Part shown: positions 1 to 7,761 of the stretch, in pieces
How positions within the stretch are numbered: the first letter of the stretch is position 1
Layout: each line of letters starts with the position of its first letter
Source of the DNA: an uncultured Collinsella sp.
Lineage (GTDB): Bacteria; Actinomycetota; Coriobacteriia; Coriobacteriales; Coriobacteriaceae
Length of the DNA: 64,000 nt
NCBI GenBank assembly: GCA_959019775.1
Contig: CAUEPS010000011.1
Span: forward strand, 1-64,000
Direction of reading: 5' to 3'
Notes under the pieces: model-generated
Seen by the model: the letters and a program-made list of their open reading frames with translations, nothing else
Told to the model about the DNA's origin: nothing
Databases searched by the model: none
Made by a program: the position numbers and the translations under genes

Positions 1-118
1 TCGAGCGTCTCAACGTGATCCTTGGTGGGAATCACAATGCTCACCAGCGGCGCAGGCTCCGGCAGCGCATAGCGCATGCGGTAGACAAACGGCGTCCCGG
101 TCTCCTCGACCGTTCCGC
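1..118 (-). CDS. glycosyltransferase N-terminal fragment (partial)
   Basis: On the minus strand this frame is open from about position 161 to the window edge and encodes ..VYRMRYALPEPAPLVSIVIPTKDH.. in short pieces: an aromatic/Arg-rich run, then the VSIVIPTKD strand that opens many GT2-family (GT-A fold) glycosyltransferase domains. The catalytic part would lie outside the window. The family-like sequence stops near position 118, where a plus-strand glycosyltransferase fragment begins. The identity rests on the VSIVIPTKD motif alone, so the fragment may instead be the true start of a neighbouring gene. Confidence 0.5.
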
Positions 119-120
119 AA

Positions 121-771
121 ATGCCCAGCGAAGCAAAACGCCTGGCCAAGTGGACGGACCGCTACGACGTCATCCAGGGCTCGCGTCTGGACTTTGACGG
201 CGGCGCCTTCTTTTGGCAGTACCAGCTCATCCTTTCGCTCGGCATTCCCAACCCCATCGCCAAGTGGAATCTGGGTCCCGAGGGTTACCGCGCCATGAAC
301 CAGCTGTGCTTTGAGGGCGGCCTGTTCTCGCGTCGCGTAGTCGACAAGATCGGCCTGCCCGACGCGCGCTTCTTCATCTATGGCGACGACGCCTGCTACG
401 GCTATGTCGCCAGCCAGCACTTCCCCGCCGCCGTGGTCGCCGACGTGGTGCTCAAGCGCGCCCGCGCTGTCTCCAACTGGGACATCGCCGGCAAGCGCCA
501 ACTCAACTCCACGAGCGACACCAACCGCTACTACATCATGCGCAACCGCGGCTATTTAGCCCGTTACATGCAAATCTACGGTGACTACCACCCCATGCTG
601 TTCCGCTTGGGCAACGCCGCGACCTTCTGCAAGGAGTTCATCCGCTTGGCTGCGGTAGACAAATGCTTTAAGACCGGTATCCCAGCGCTGCGCCGCGGCA
701 TGAAAGACGCCCGCAAAATCATCAAGGATCCCGACTGGAAGCCCATGCCGCCCCTGGAGGACGCGGAGTAA
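121..771 (+). CDS. glycosyltransferase family 2 C-terminal part, 5' truncated
   Basis: This 216-residue frame resembles the C-terminal half of GT2 enzymes of the GlfT2/rhamnosyltransferase type: a Gly-Gly-Ala-Phe-Phe-Trp segment, then FFIYGDDACYGYVAS, which matches the F-x-x-D-D acceptor/metal region, then RNRGYLARY near the end. No nucleotide-sugar-binding N-terminal domain is present, and stops lie just upstream in the same frame, so the first ATG is probably internal to a once longer gene. Such enzymes transfer sugars to cell-envelope glycans. It runs convergently into the ATPase gene that ends 24 bases away. No ribosome binding site was found before position 121. Confidence 0.75.
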   Translation: MPSEAKRLAKWTDRYDVIQGSRLDFDGGAFFWQYQLILSLGIPNPIAKWNLGPEGYRAMNQLCFEGGLFSRRVVDKIGLPDARFFIYGDDACYGYVASQHFPAAVVADVVLKRARAVSNWDIAGKRQLNSTSDTNRYYIMRNRGYLARYMQIYGDYHPMLFRLGNAATFCKEFIRLAAVDKCFKTGIPALRRGMKDARKIIKDPDWKPMPPLEDAE

Positions 772-795
772 CAGAAGCCGAACACGCCCCGCTAC

Positions 796-2592
796 TTAAA
801 GCCGCTGGCACACTACGGACACGTGCTGCCCGTCAAAGCCAAAGCCCCAGCGCACGCGGCCGACACCTGGTCGTGGCACGCGAATCTCGTCGATACCGTC
901 ACGTTCGATGTCGAGCAGCGCCTGAACCGCCAACAGTTCCAGACCCAGAACATCCACGTCGGGGTCATACATCATGTTCATAGTGACAAGCGGACGTTCG
1001 TCGAGCATGCCGAGGGTATCGGCCACATCGAGCATCCTTCCCGTAGGGAACACCTGGATATCCCAGCGATCCGCCCCGCGCTTTCGATTGGATGACGGAT
1101 TGGCATACCCCGGCATACCAAAGCAGAGCCCTTGCAACAGCAGGTGGTATGGCAACGTCGAATCCTTCTCGACCGCGCCGGCTTCCGCGTCACCTAGAAT
1201 TCGACGAAGCGCCTGCCTCACCGCATCCTCGTCACCACGACACAACCCATCACGAAACGCATCGACGTCCCGCACATCCTCGGCGGCGCACTCAAACCAT
1301 TCAATAATCACGAGACGCAAAGCCTGGCGAAGCTCGTTATTGGGTAGCCGCAGAGCACGGGAGCGAGCGCCGTTTCCCGGTTCCTCAACCATATCCGTCG
1401 TTAGGAAGCCGGACAGGTATAACGCGGTCCACAGGTCATCGTCAGTCGAGGCATCCGACCCGACGGCGCACAGACAATGCGAAGCCTCAACGCATCCATG
1501 CGGTTCAAGTAAATCGAACAGAGTCGAAAGCCTCTCGAGATTCCAATCACCAACCGCCCTGCTCAGGCTATCAGCGTATCCATACAAATCGGCCCGCACC
1601 GGCGGCGTGCAACTGCGGTTCAAGAAATCGATCACGCGCGCCGGACTCGAGCAATAAAACCCGCCAAATCGGTATCCCTCGAACCATTCACGCACGTCAT
1701 CCAGGTATTCCCCACGTCCAGCATGGACCAGCAGAGCCTGAACCTCTTCGTCCGAAAAGCCAAACCACTGGTCGCAGCACCCCGAAAGCGGCGTCGACAG
1801 ACAATACGAGCAGCCGCGCGAAGAAAGTGCCGTCTCGGCAGGGGCGGGACGCTCCCCCATCAGGCACGTCAACCGTAGCGAATGACCCGCGGAGGCAATG
1901 GCATCGAAAAGCACACGGTCAAGCAGCTCCGCCAGATCGGCTCCGGAAGAGCCCCTCGCGCTCGCACGGCGCGGCCACGCCGCGTCGTATCCATCAACGA
2001 GCAGCACAACCTGTTCGTCGCAAACCATCTCCAGCAGCTCAATAAGCACACCGAGCACCGAGTCAACCTCGGCATCGCTTGCCACACCACGCGCAACGCG
2101 TTCGATGTGACGCGTCTTATCTCGCGGTAAATCCGGAGCCTCCAAAAGCGCCAACAAGCGAGCGCACTCACCCGAAAGAGCGTCACGCACGACGCCGACG
2201 ACGTTGGCGCCGCACCTCGCTGCGCCAGAAAAGTCCAGCGATATCACCGGATAGCACGCATACTCATCCCGATAGCGCCCGCCGCCCGCATCCCAAATCT
2301 GAATATCGGCAAACAAACTCTGGCCAGCGCGACCGTCCGTGGGACGCTCCAGAAAAGCCTTGAGCATCGACAAGTTCATGCTCTTGCCAAAGCCCTCGGG
2401 TCGACAGCACACCACAACAGGCGCATCGCAATCCAGAACATCGGCAATAAACATGGTCTTGTCAACCAGCATGCAACGACCGATGGCATCGGCAAAATCA
2501 TGCACACCGACCGGCAAAACCGCATCGTCGACATGGCTGACAAGCCGTACGCCAAAAGTATCTGAACTGTGGCAATACTCCTGTTCAGGCAC
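796..2592 (-). CDS. AAA-ATPase-like protein with C-terminal PD-(D/E)XK-like domain
   Basis: The 598-residue protein matches the layout of the AAA-ATPase-like/DUF1703 family: an N-terminal FADAIGRCMLVDKT segment, a P-loop variant PEGFGKSMNLSM at about residues 65-76, a hydrophobic VVLLVDGYDA Walker-B-like strand at about 195-204, and a C-terminal region where relatives carry a PD-(D/E)XK nuclease fold. In relatives the P-loop is usually RRFGKT, so this copy is slightly altered. The nuclease signature is hard to see in the tail (DVLGLELLAVQALLDIE..). The start is GTG, preceded by AGGGAG about nine bases upstream. The family is abundant in gut bacteria, with no settled role; a link to mobile or defence functions is only suspected. 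Confidence 0.7.
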   Translation of the reverse strand: MPEQEYCHSSDTFGVRLVSHVDDAVLPVGVHDFADAIGRCMLVDKTMFIADVLDCDAPVVVCCRPEGFGKSMNLSMLKAFLERPTDGRAGQSLFADIQIWDAGGGRYRDEYACYPVISLDFSGAARCGANVVGVVRDALSGECARLLALLEAPDLPRDKTRHIERVARGVASDAEVDSVLGVLIELLEMVCDEQVVLLVDGYDAAWPRRASARGSSGADLAELLDRVLFDAIASAGHSLRLTCLMGERPAPAETALSSRGCSYCLSTPLSGCCDQWFGFSDEEVQALLVHAGRGEYLDDVREWFEGYRFGGFYCSSPARVIDFLNRSCTPPVRADLYGYADSLSRAVGDWNLERLSTLFDLLEPHGCVEASHCLCAVGSDASTDDDLWTALYLSGFLTTDMVEEPGNGARSRALRLPNNELRQALRLVIIEWFECAAEDVRDVDAFRDGLCRGDEDAVRQALRRILGDAEAGAVEKDSTLPYHLLLQGLCFGMPGYANPSSNRKRGADRWDIQVFPTGRMLDVADTLGMLDERPLVTMNMMYDPDVDVLGLELLAVQALLDIERDGIDEIRVPRPGVGRVRWGFGFDGQHVSVVCQRL

Positions 2593-2723
2593 TGTAACTT
2601 CTCCCTAAAACGTAACACGAGACCCATTGTAGCGAGCAGTTCAAGCGCAACGCTGGATCCGCGCAAAGGCATCGGGCAACGGTAGGAACAAAGGCCTTGA
2701 GGGGGCATAACAAATCGTTGCAC

Positions 2724-2760
2724 AACAAAATGGGGCCCGATACATTCGCACCGGACCCCA
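2724..2760 (-). terminator. intrinsic terminator of the LPXTG gene
   Basis: On the minus strand TGGGGTCCG pairs with CGGGCCCCA (one G-T wobble) around a 12-base loop, followed by a T-rich run. It lies about 34 bases after the LPXTG gene stop. Confidence 0.7.
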
Positions 2761-2793
2761 TCCTAGTTCTTAGATTATCAGGCGACCAGGAAC

Positions 2794-4365
2794 TTACTCC
2801 TCGGATCCGTCCTCGCCAGCAGAATTCTTCTGCTGATCAAGCTTGTGCTTGCCGCTCACAATAGACGTGGCGCCAAGTGTCGCCAAGCTCGCGCTGGCAA
2901 GGCTCGCCATAACAATGAGGTCGCCCGTCTTAGGCATATTGCTACCCGAAGCCTTGGTCGTGGTAGCGGTAGTAGTCGTCGTGGTGGTCGTAGCGCCACC
3001 CTTGTCACCGGCCTTCTGAGCATCAGCGTCGGACTGTTTCGCACCCGCACCGGCGGAAGCATCAGCGGCGCCGTCGACATTGGAGCCGGAGCCCTGCTTA
3101 GACGTTCCCTCATCAGAAGAAGAGCCGACGTTAATGCCAGCCATCGAAGACCCGATCAAGGCGCCAAGCTGCTCACCAACATTGGTGGAGCCATTAGAGG
3201 AGACGCTATCGGTCGAGCCAGAAACGGAACCGCCAGTCGATCCAGAGACAGAGCCACCGGTTGAATCAGAGCCCGAATCACCAGCACCGCCAGCAGACTC
3301 CGTTCCACCCGAAGCAGTCCCGCCATTACCGGCACCATCATTGTTGCCAACACCAGGCGAAGGCGCACCCGTCTCGCCGCCATTGTCCGTATCGCTATCG
3401 GTTTCCACCGTTGGTCCAGCAGGCGCAGCAGGGACCTTGTTCGGGCGAGGCGCGGGCGCGGGCTCCGGCTCCGGCTCAGGATCGGGCTCCACAGGCGTTG
3501 CCGCAGCGGCCTCGTCCTCGGCAATGTAGACCAGGCAGTCCTTGAGCTCGTTCTTATAGCGATTCTTCCAACCCTCATGGTACTGAGGCTGACTCGAATA
3601 CTTGCGCGCCACGTTATCAACCACGCTGTTCGAAAGCGCCGTCGCAAACTCGCGGTCGGTCATATCGTTGGAAAGATTCGCCCAACGGAAAAAGTCCTGG
3701 CAGCCACCCGTGCCGCACATATTGGTGATACTCCACACCATGCCCTTGACGCAGTCGGCACGACCGGAAATATCGATGCCCAGAGCGTTCTTAAGCCACG
3801 ACTCGGTCACCGCATAGTAGGAGTTATACGCATAGGCATCCTGCAGCGCCGAGAACTCCGCCGGATCGGTGTTGTAAGCACCCAGGAAGGCATCCTGCGC
3901 GACGCGGCCCAGCTCGGTGAGCTGGCCGTTCGCGTACATGGGGTTGCTTCCGTTGGAAATCTCGCTGCCACGATCGATCGCGGCCTTAAGCATGCCGTAC
4001 TTGGCAGAATCGTAGTTGTAGACCTGCTTCATAAACGGAATGAGCGACCAACGGCGATCGAACTGGTAATAACCCAGCGCGTTATAACCGTCGCCATACG
4101 AAAAGCCCTGGTTATAGTTGCCATGGCTCTCGTACTTGGTAAAGTACTTCATCTCATCGGTCACGTTGACAAACGAAACACCCTGAACCGACCTCAGCAC
4201 GCCCGAGAAAGACTGCTGGGTGTACAGGCCCTTATCGATATCGGTGGCATCCGAGGCAACGCCCGGCGTGGGCTCCTCGGCTATAGCGGTTGCGGGTGCG
4301 GCAACGGCACCAAACGAAAGCGCCAGCGTCAGGCCCGCAACAATAGCGGAATGCTTGGGTTGCAT
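2794..4365 (-). CDS. LPXTG-type cell-wall anchored protein with lysozyme-like N-terminal domain
   Basis: The 523-residue protein starts at the ATG at 4365, chosen because AGGGAGGA lies about five bases upstream and a signal peptide follows at once (K-H-S-A-I-V-A-G-L-T-L-A...A-T-A-I-A). Residues about 60-290 form a globular domain with YFTKYESHGNYNQGFSYGDG and GYYQFDRRW. The E-S-H-G-N..G-Y-Y-Q pattern recalls the catalytic Glu and following Gly/Gln of lysozyme-fold peptidoglycan hydrolases. A Pro/Glu stretch, a Gly/Ser/Thr region with repeated GGSVSGST units and a run of about eight threonines come next. The protein ends with the sorting signal MPKTG, a membrane segment and a basic tail, so it should be linked to peptidoglycan by sortase. 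The enzymatic role is inferred. Confidence 0.8.
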   Translation of the reverse strand: MQPKHSAIVAGLTLALSFGAVAAPATAIAEEPTPGVASDATDIDKGLYTQQSFSGVLRSVQGVSFVNVTDEMKYFTKYESHGNYNQGFSYGDGYNALGYYQFDRRWSLIPFMKQVYNYDSAKYGMLKAAIDRGSEISNGSNPMYANGQLTELGRVAQDAFLGAYNTDPAEFSALQDAYAYNSYYAVTESWLKNALGIDISGRADCVKGMVWSITNMCGTGGCQDFFRWANLSNDMTDREFATALSNSVVDNVARKYSSQPQYHEGWKNRYKNELKDCLVYIAEDEAAAATPVEPDPEPEPEPAPAPRPNKVPAAPAGPTVETDSDTDNGGETGAPSPGVGNNDGAGNGGTASGGTESAGGAGDSGSDSTGGSVSGSTGGSVSGSTDSVSSNGSTNVGEQLGALIGSSMAGINVGSSSDEGTSKQGSGSNVDGAADASAGAGAKQSDADAQKAGDKGGATTTTTTTTATTTKASGSNMPKTGDLIVMASLASASLATLGATSIVSGKHKLDQQKNSAGEDGSEE

Positions 4366-4491
4366 ACATCCTCCCTGCATTGGTGTGGTTAAAGTGCAGT
4401 TTGCAAAGATGGATTCAGTATTACAGCTCCCCGTTTGTTGCACAACAACCCATCGGTAAACGGCAACAACCCTCCGCGAAATCTTAAGGAA

Positions 4492-4911
4492 TTAAACAAA
4501 CTGGTCGTCGGGCGCCAGCAGAAGCTCGCCGTAACGCTCCATCAGGCCGTCCCTCAACTGACAGAAAGCGGGGATATAGACGTTCAAGATGCGCTGAATC
4601 AAATCTTGAGCAAGCTTGTTGTCATAAATATGAACGTTCGTGTTACGGTCTCTGAGCATATCTAGCCAGGCCGCCTCATCAATAAAGTCGTAGAATCGGT
4701 AGGACTCCTTCAAGATGGCACGAGGAGACCCCGACGCGGCAAGCGTGGCGCCCTCATACTCGAGCAGACGCTTAAGGAGCGTAATTGAGATACCGAAAAC
4801 CTGCTCATAGATATATGCACATCCGGAGACAACATAGTCGTTATCGAAATCTTGGAATCGAGCTGTCTCTAGCAGTGCCAGACGCGAATCAAAGGCTTCG
4901 TACGACTTCAC
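4492..4911 (-). CDS. HepT/HI0074-family nucleotidyltransferase substrate-binding protein
   Basis: The 139-residue helical protein carries the family signature of HI0074/HepT proteins: DNDYVVSGCAYIYEQVFGIS near the N-terminus, RAILKESYRFYDFID, and a late LRDRNTNVHIYD that corresponds to the R-x4-6-H-x-Y motif of HEPN toxins, here R-N-T-N-V-H-I-Y. HepT normally pairs with the nucleotidyltransferase MntA, but no MntA-like frame is adjacent. The gene starts at GTG only 12 bases after the Rrf2 regulator stop, on the same strand, so the two are probably cotranscribed. The visible ribosome binding site (GGGGCT) is weak. Whether it is toxic, RNA-cleaving or repurposed is unknown. Confidence 0.75.
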   Translation of the reverse strand: MKSYEAFDSRLALLETARFQDFDNDYVVSGCAYIYEQVFGISITLLKRLLEYEGATLAASGSPRAILKESYRFYDFIDEAAWLDMLRDRNTNVHIYDNKLAQDLIQRILNVYIPAFCQLRDGLMERYGELLLAPDDQFV

Positions 4912-4923
4912 GAAAGCCAGCCC

Positions 4924-5355
4924 CTACAGCTTAATGTCAAAGTTGATCTCGGGGACGGCGGCTAGGTCGGCCAGCGTCACGCCGTCGACGTACTTTTCGA
5001 TTACATCGTCCAGGCCGCGCCAGAACTTGACCGTTGAGCACAGGTCACTACGGGTGCAGCTGTTGTCGATGCCATCGCACGCCACCGGGGCCGTGCTGCC
5101 CTCGACGGCACGCAAGATGTCGCCGGCACGCACTTCGGCCGGGTCCTTGGCCATCATGTAGCCGCCGCCCTTGCCGCGCACGCTCTTAAGCAGGCCCGCC
5201 TTCATAAGCGGACGAACCAGCTGCTCCAAATACTTTTGTGAGATATGCTCTCGGTCGGCGACCTCGCGCAGGGCGATCTTGCCCTCGGCGTCGCCCAACG
5301 CCGCGATATAGATCATCAGTCGGAGGGCATAGCGGCCCTTAGAAGAAATGAGCAT
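4924..5355 (-). CDS. Rrf2-family Fe-S responsive transcriptional regulator
   Basis: The 143-residue protein has the Rrf2 winged helix at the N-terminus (MLISSKGRYALRLMIYIA, then ISQKYLEQLVRPL as recognition helix and the Gly-rich wing KGGGYMMAK). Its effector region holds three cysteines, CDGIDNSCTRSDLC, spaced C-x6-C-x5-C, close to the [2Fe-2S] ligand set of IscR/SufR-like members. The ATG at 5355 is preferred over a longer frame from 5409 because the protein then begins at the family N-terminus and AAGGGTAGGT precedes it. It is divergent from sufC, which strongly suggests that it controls the suf operon, as known for Rrf2 proteins beside suf genes. Confidence 0.88.
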   Translation of the reverse strand: MLISSKGRYALRLMIYIAALGDAEGKIALREVADREHISQKYLEQLVRPLMKAGLLKSVRGKGGGYMMAKDPAEVRAGDILRAVEGSTAPVACDGIDNSCTRSDLCSTVKFWRGLDDVIEKYVDGVTLADLAAVPEINFDIKL

Positions 5356-5427
5356 ACCTACCCTTCCATAACGCTGGGGACAAGCACTGCCGATGAATTT
5401 GTCCCACAATCTGAAAAGTCGAGTGGA

Positions 5428-5451
5428 TTAGTCGGGTTTTCCCTTGACTAA
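5428..5451. promoter_or_regulatory. inverted repeat, probable Rrf2 operator overlapping a -35 element
   Basis: TTAGTC and GACTAA form a perfect 6-bp inverted repeat separated by 12 bases, with an inner GGG/CCC. A TTGACT -35-like hexamer (5445-5450) overlaps the right arm. The -10 element is unclear (TAACTT or TTTATT follow at imperfect spacing). Its place between the divergent rrf2 and sufC genes fits an operator at which the regulator represses both. Confidence 0.5.
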
Positions 5452-5535
5452 CGCCGAACCCATAGTAACTTTATTCCGAGAAGATTCCTAGGGTTTCGTA
5501 CACCCGTGAGTACACCATATACAGAGAGGAAGAGC

Positions 5536-6336
5536 ATGAGCGCAAATCCGCTGCTTTCCATCGAGGGCCTCACCGCCTCTGTGGACGAGAAGACCATCCT
5601 CCACAACGTCAACCTCAACGTCGCCGCCGGCGAGACCCACGTGCTGATGGGCCCCAACGGCGCCGGCAAGTCCACCCTCGGCCACCTGGTCATGGGCGAC
5701 CCAGTCTATACCGTCAATGACGGCCGCATCGTCTTTGACGGCCAGGACATCACCGAGCTCACCACCGACAAGCGTTCGCGCGCCGGCCTGTTCCTGAGCT
5801 TCCAGGCACCGGTCGAGATCCCCGGCGTGCCGCTGTCAAGCTTTTTGCGCGCCAGCATCGCCGGCCGCCCCGGCCTGGAGATGAAGGGCAAGGAATTCCG
5901 CCGTCGCGTCAAGGAGCTCGCAGCCGAGCTCAACATGGATACCGCCTACCTCAACCGCGAGTTGGGCGTGGGCTTCTCGGGCGGCGAGAAAAAGAAGGTC
6001 GAGATGCTCCAGCTCCTGCTGCTGCAGCCCAAGCTCGCCATTCTGGACGAAACCGACTCCGGCCTGGACGTCGACGCGCTTTCCACCGTCAGCCACGGTA
6101 TGGACGCCTACCGCAAGAGCTGCGACGGCTCCATGCTCATCATCACGCATAACACGCGCATCCTGGAGCACCTGGATGTCGACCGCGTCCACGTTATGGT
6201 CAAGGGCCATATCGTGCGCGAGGACGACGCCTCGCTGATCCCCTGGATCGACAAGAACGGTTTTGAGACCTTCGAGCGCGAGGCCGCCGAGCAGCGCGCC
6301 CAGGCCGAGGCCGCCGCTGCCGAGCAGCAGGCGTAA
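5536..6336 (+). CDS. sufC: Fe-S cluster assembly ATPase SufC
   Basis: This 266-residue ABC ATPase powers the SufBCD scaffold on which Fe-S clusters are built. Visible motifs are Walker A GPNGAGKST (about residues 39-47), the ABC signature FSGGEKKKVEM and Walker B LAILDETDSGLDVDAL, the last with the SufC-typical ETDSGLD. It is soluble, with no membrane partner. The ATG at 5536 is chosen over an upstream GTG at 5506 because GAGAGGAAGAG lies directly before it and the N-terminus then matches SufC. It is first in the sufC-B-D-S-U operon. The C-terminus is an Ala/Glu/Gln-rich tail. Confidence 0.96.
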   Translation: MSANPLLSIEGLTASVDEKTILHNVNLNVAAGETHVLMGPNGAGKSTLGHLVMGDPVYTVNDGRIVFDGQDITELTTDKRSRAGLFLSFQAPVEIPGVPLSSFLRASIAGRPGLEMKGKEFRRRVKELAAELNMDTAYLNRELGVGFSGGEKKKVEMLQLLLLQPKLAILDETDSGLDVDALSTVSHGMDAYRKSCDGSMLIITHNTRILEHLDVDRVHVMVKGHIVREDDASLIPWIDKNGFETFEREAAEQRAQAEAAAAEQQA

Positions 6337-6348
6337 AGGGGCGACGCA

Positions 6349-7761
6349 ATGACCAAGAACCGCACCGAGGTCGCGGACATCGACCGCAGCCTCTACGACT
6401 TCACCTATGGTGAGGAGGGTTTCGAGCGCCTCGACGCCGGCATCACGCCCGACATCGTGCGCGAGATCAGCGCCAAAAAGGAAGAGCCGCAGTGGATGCT
6501 CGACCTGCGCCTCAAGTCCCTCGAGATCTTTAACCGCTTCCCGGATCCGACGTGGGGTCCCTCCATCGAGGGCCTGGACATGGACAACATCGTCACCTAC
6601 GTCAAGCCCAACACTGACCAAAAGCACGACTGGGAGTCGGTGCCCGACGACATCAAGAACACCTTTGAGCGCCTGGGCATCCCCGAGGCCGAGCGCAGCT
6701 ACCTGGCGGGCGTCGGCGCGCAGTACGACTCCGAGCTGGTCTACCACAACATGCAGGACACCGCGTCCAAGATGGGCATCGTCTACTCCGGCATCGAGGA
6801 GGCCCTGCACGACCCGCAGTGGGAGCCGCTCATCCACGAGAAGTTTATGACGCTCATCCCGCCCACCGACCACAAGTTTGCGGCCCTGCACGGCGCTGTG
6901 TGGTCGGGCGGCTCGTTTGTCTACGTGCCCAAGGGCACCAAGCTCGACTTCCCGCTGCAGAGCTACTTCCGCCTCAACGCTAAGGGCGCCGGCCAGTTTG
7001 AGCACACGCTCATCATCGTCGAGGACGACGCCGACCTGCACTTTATCGAGGGCTGCTCCGCACCCAAGTACAACGTGGCCAACCTCCACGCCGGCGCTGT
7101 GGAGCTCTTTGTGGGCAAGCGCGCACACCTGCGCTACTCGACCATCGAAAACTGGTCCAAGAACATGTACAACCTCAACACCAAGCGTGCGCGCGTGGAC
7201 GAAGACGGCGACATCGAGTGGATCAGTGGCTCCTTCGGCAGCCACGTGGGTTACCTCTACCCTATGAGCGTGCTCAACGGCCGCCGCGCCCGCTCGAGCT
7301 TTACCGGCATCACCTTTGCCGGCGCCGGCCAGAACCTCGATACCGGCTGCAAGGTCGTGCTCAACGCGCCCGAGACCTCGGCGACCGTAGAGACCAAGGG
7401 CATCTCCAAGAGCGGCGGCATCCAGACCTTCCGCAGCTCCATCGTGGCCACGCCTAAGGCCGAGGGTTCCAAGGCAACCGTAAGCTGCCAGTCGCTCATG
7501 CTCGATGACCAGAGCCGCTCCGACACCATCCCCGCCATGGACATCCGCGCCAAGAACGTCGACATCGGCCACGAGGCCACCATCGGCCGCATCGGCGACG
7601 ATAAGGTGTTCTACCTGATGAGCCGCGGCATCTCGGAGGAAGAGGCCCGCACCATGATCGTCAACGGCTTTGCCAACCCGGTCTCCAAGGAGCTGCCGCT
7701 TGAGTACGCCGTCGAGATGAACAACCTGATCAAGCTCGAGATGGAAGGAGCGATCGGATAA
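6349..7761 (+). CDS. sufB: Fe-S cluster assembly scaffold SufB
   Basis: The 470-residue protein is SufB, the main cluster-building subunit of the SufBC2D complex. It shows the conserved beta-helix core, VYVPKGTKLDFPLQSYFR, the FIEGCSAPKY segment, and the late NVDIGHEATIGRIGDDKVFYL region that holds the essential histidine. A cysteine in VSCQSLMLDD is well placed as the sulfur acceptor. The gene begins 12 bases after sufC, and its TAA overlaps the sufD ATG (TAATG), so translation is likely coupled. Confidence 0.97.
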   Translation: MTKNRTEVADIDRSLYDFTYGEEGFERLDAGITPDIVREISAKKEEPQWMLDLRLKSLEIFNRFPDPTWGPSIEGLDMDNIVTYVKPNTDQKHDWESVPDDIKNTFERLGIPEAERSYLAGVGAQYDSELVYHNMQDTASKMGIVYSGIEEALHDPQWEPLIHEKFMTLIPPTDHKFAALHGAVWSGGSFVYVPKGTKLDFPLQSYFRLNAKGAGQFEHTLIIVEDDADLHFIEGCSAPKYNVANLHAGAVELFVGKRAHLRYSTIENWSKNMYNLNTKRARVDEDGDIEWISGSFGSHVGYLYPMSVLNGRRARSSFTGITFAGAGQNLDTGCKVVLNAPETSATVETKGISKSGGIQTFRSSIVATPKAEGSKATVSCQSLMLDDQSRSDTIPAMDIRAKNVDIGHEATIGRIGDDKVFYLMSRGISEEEARTMIVNGFANPVSKELPLEYAVEMNNLIKLEMEGAIG

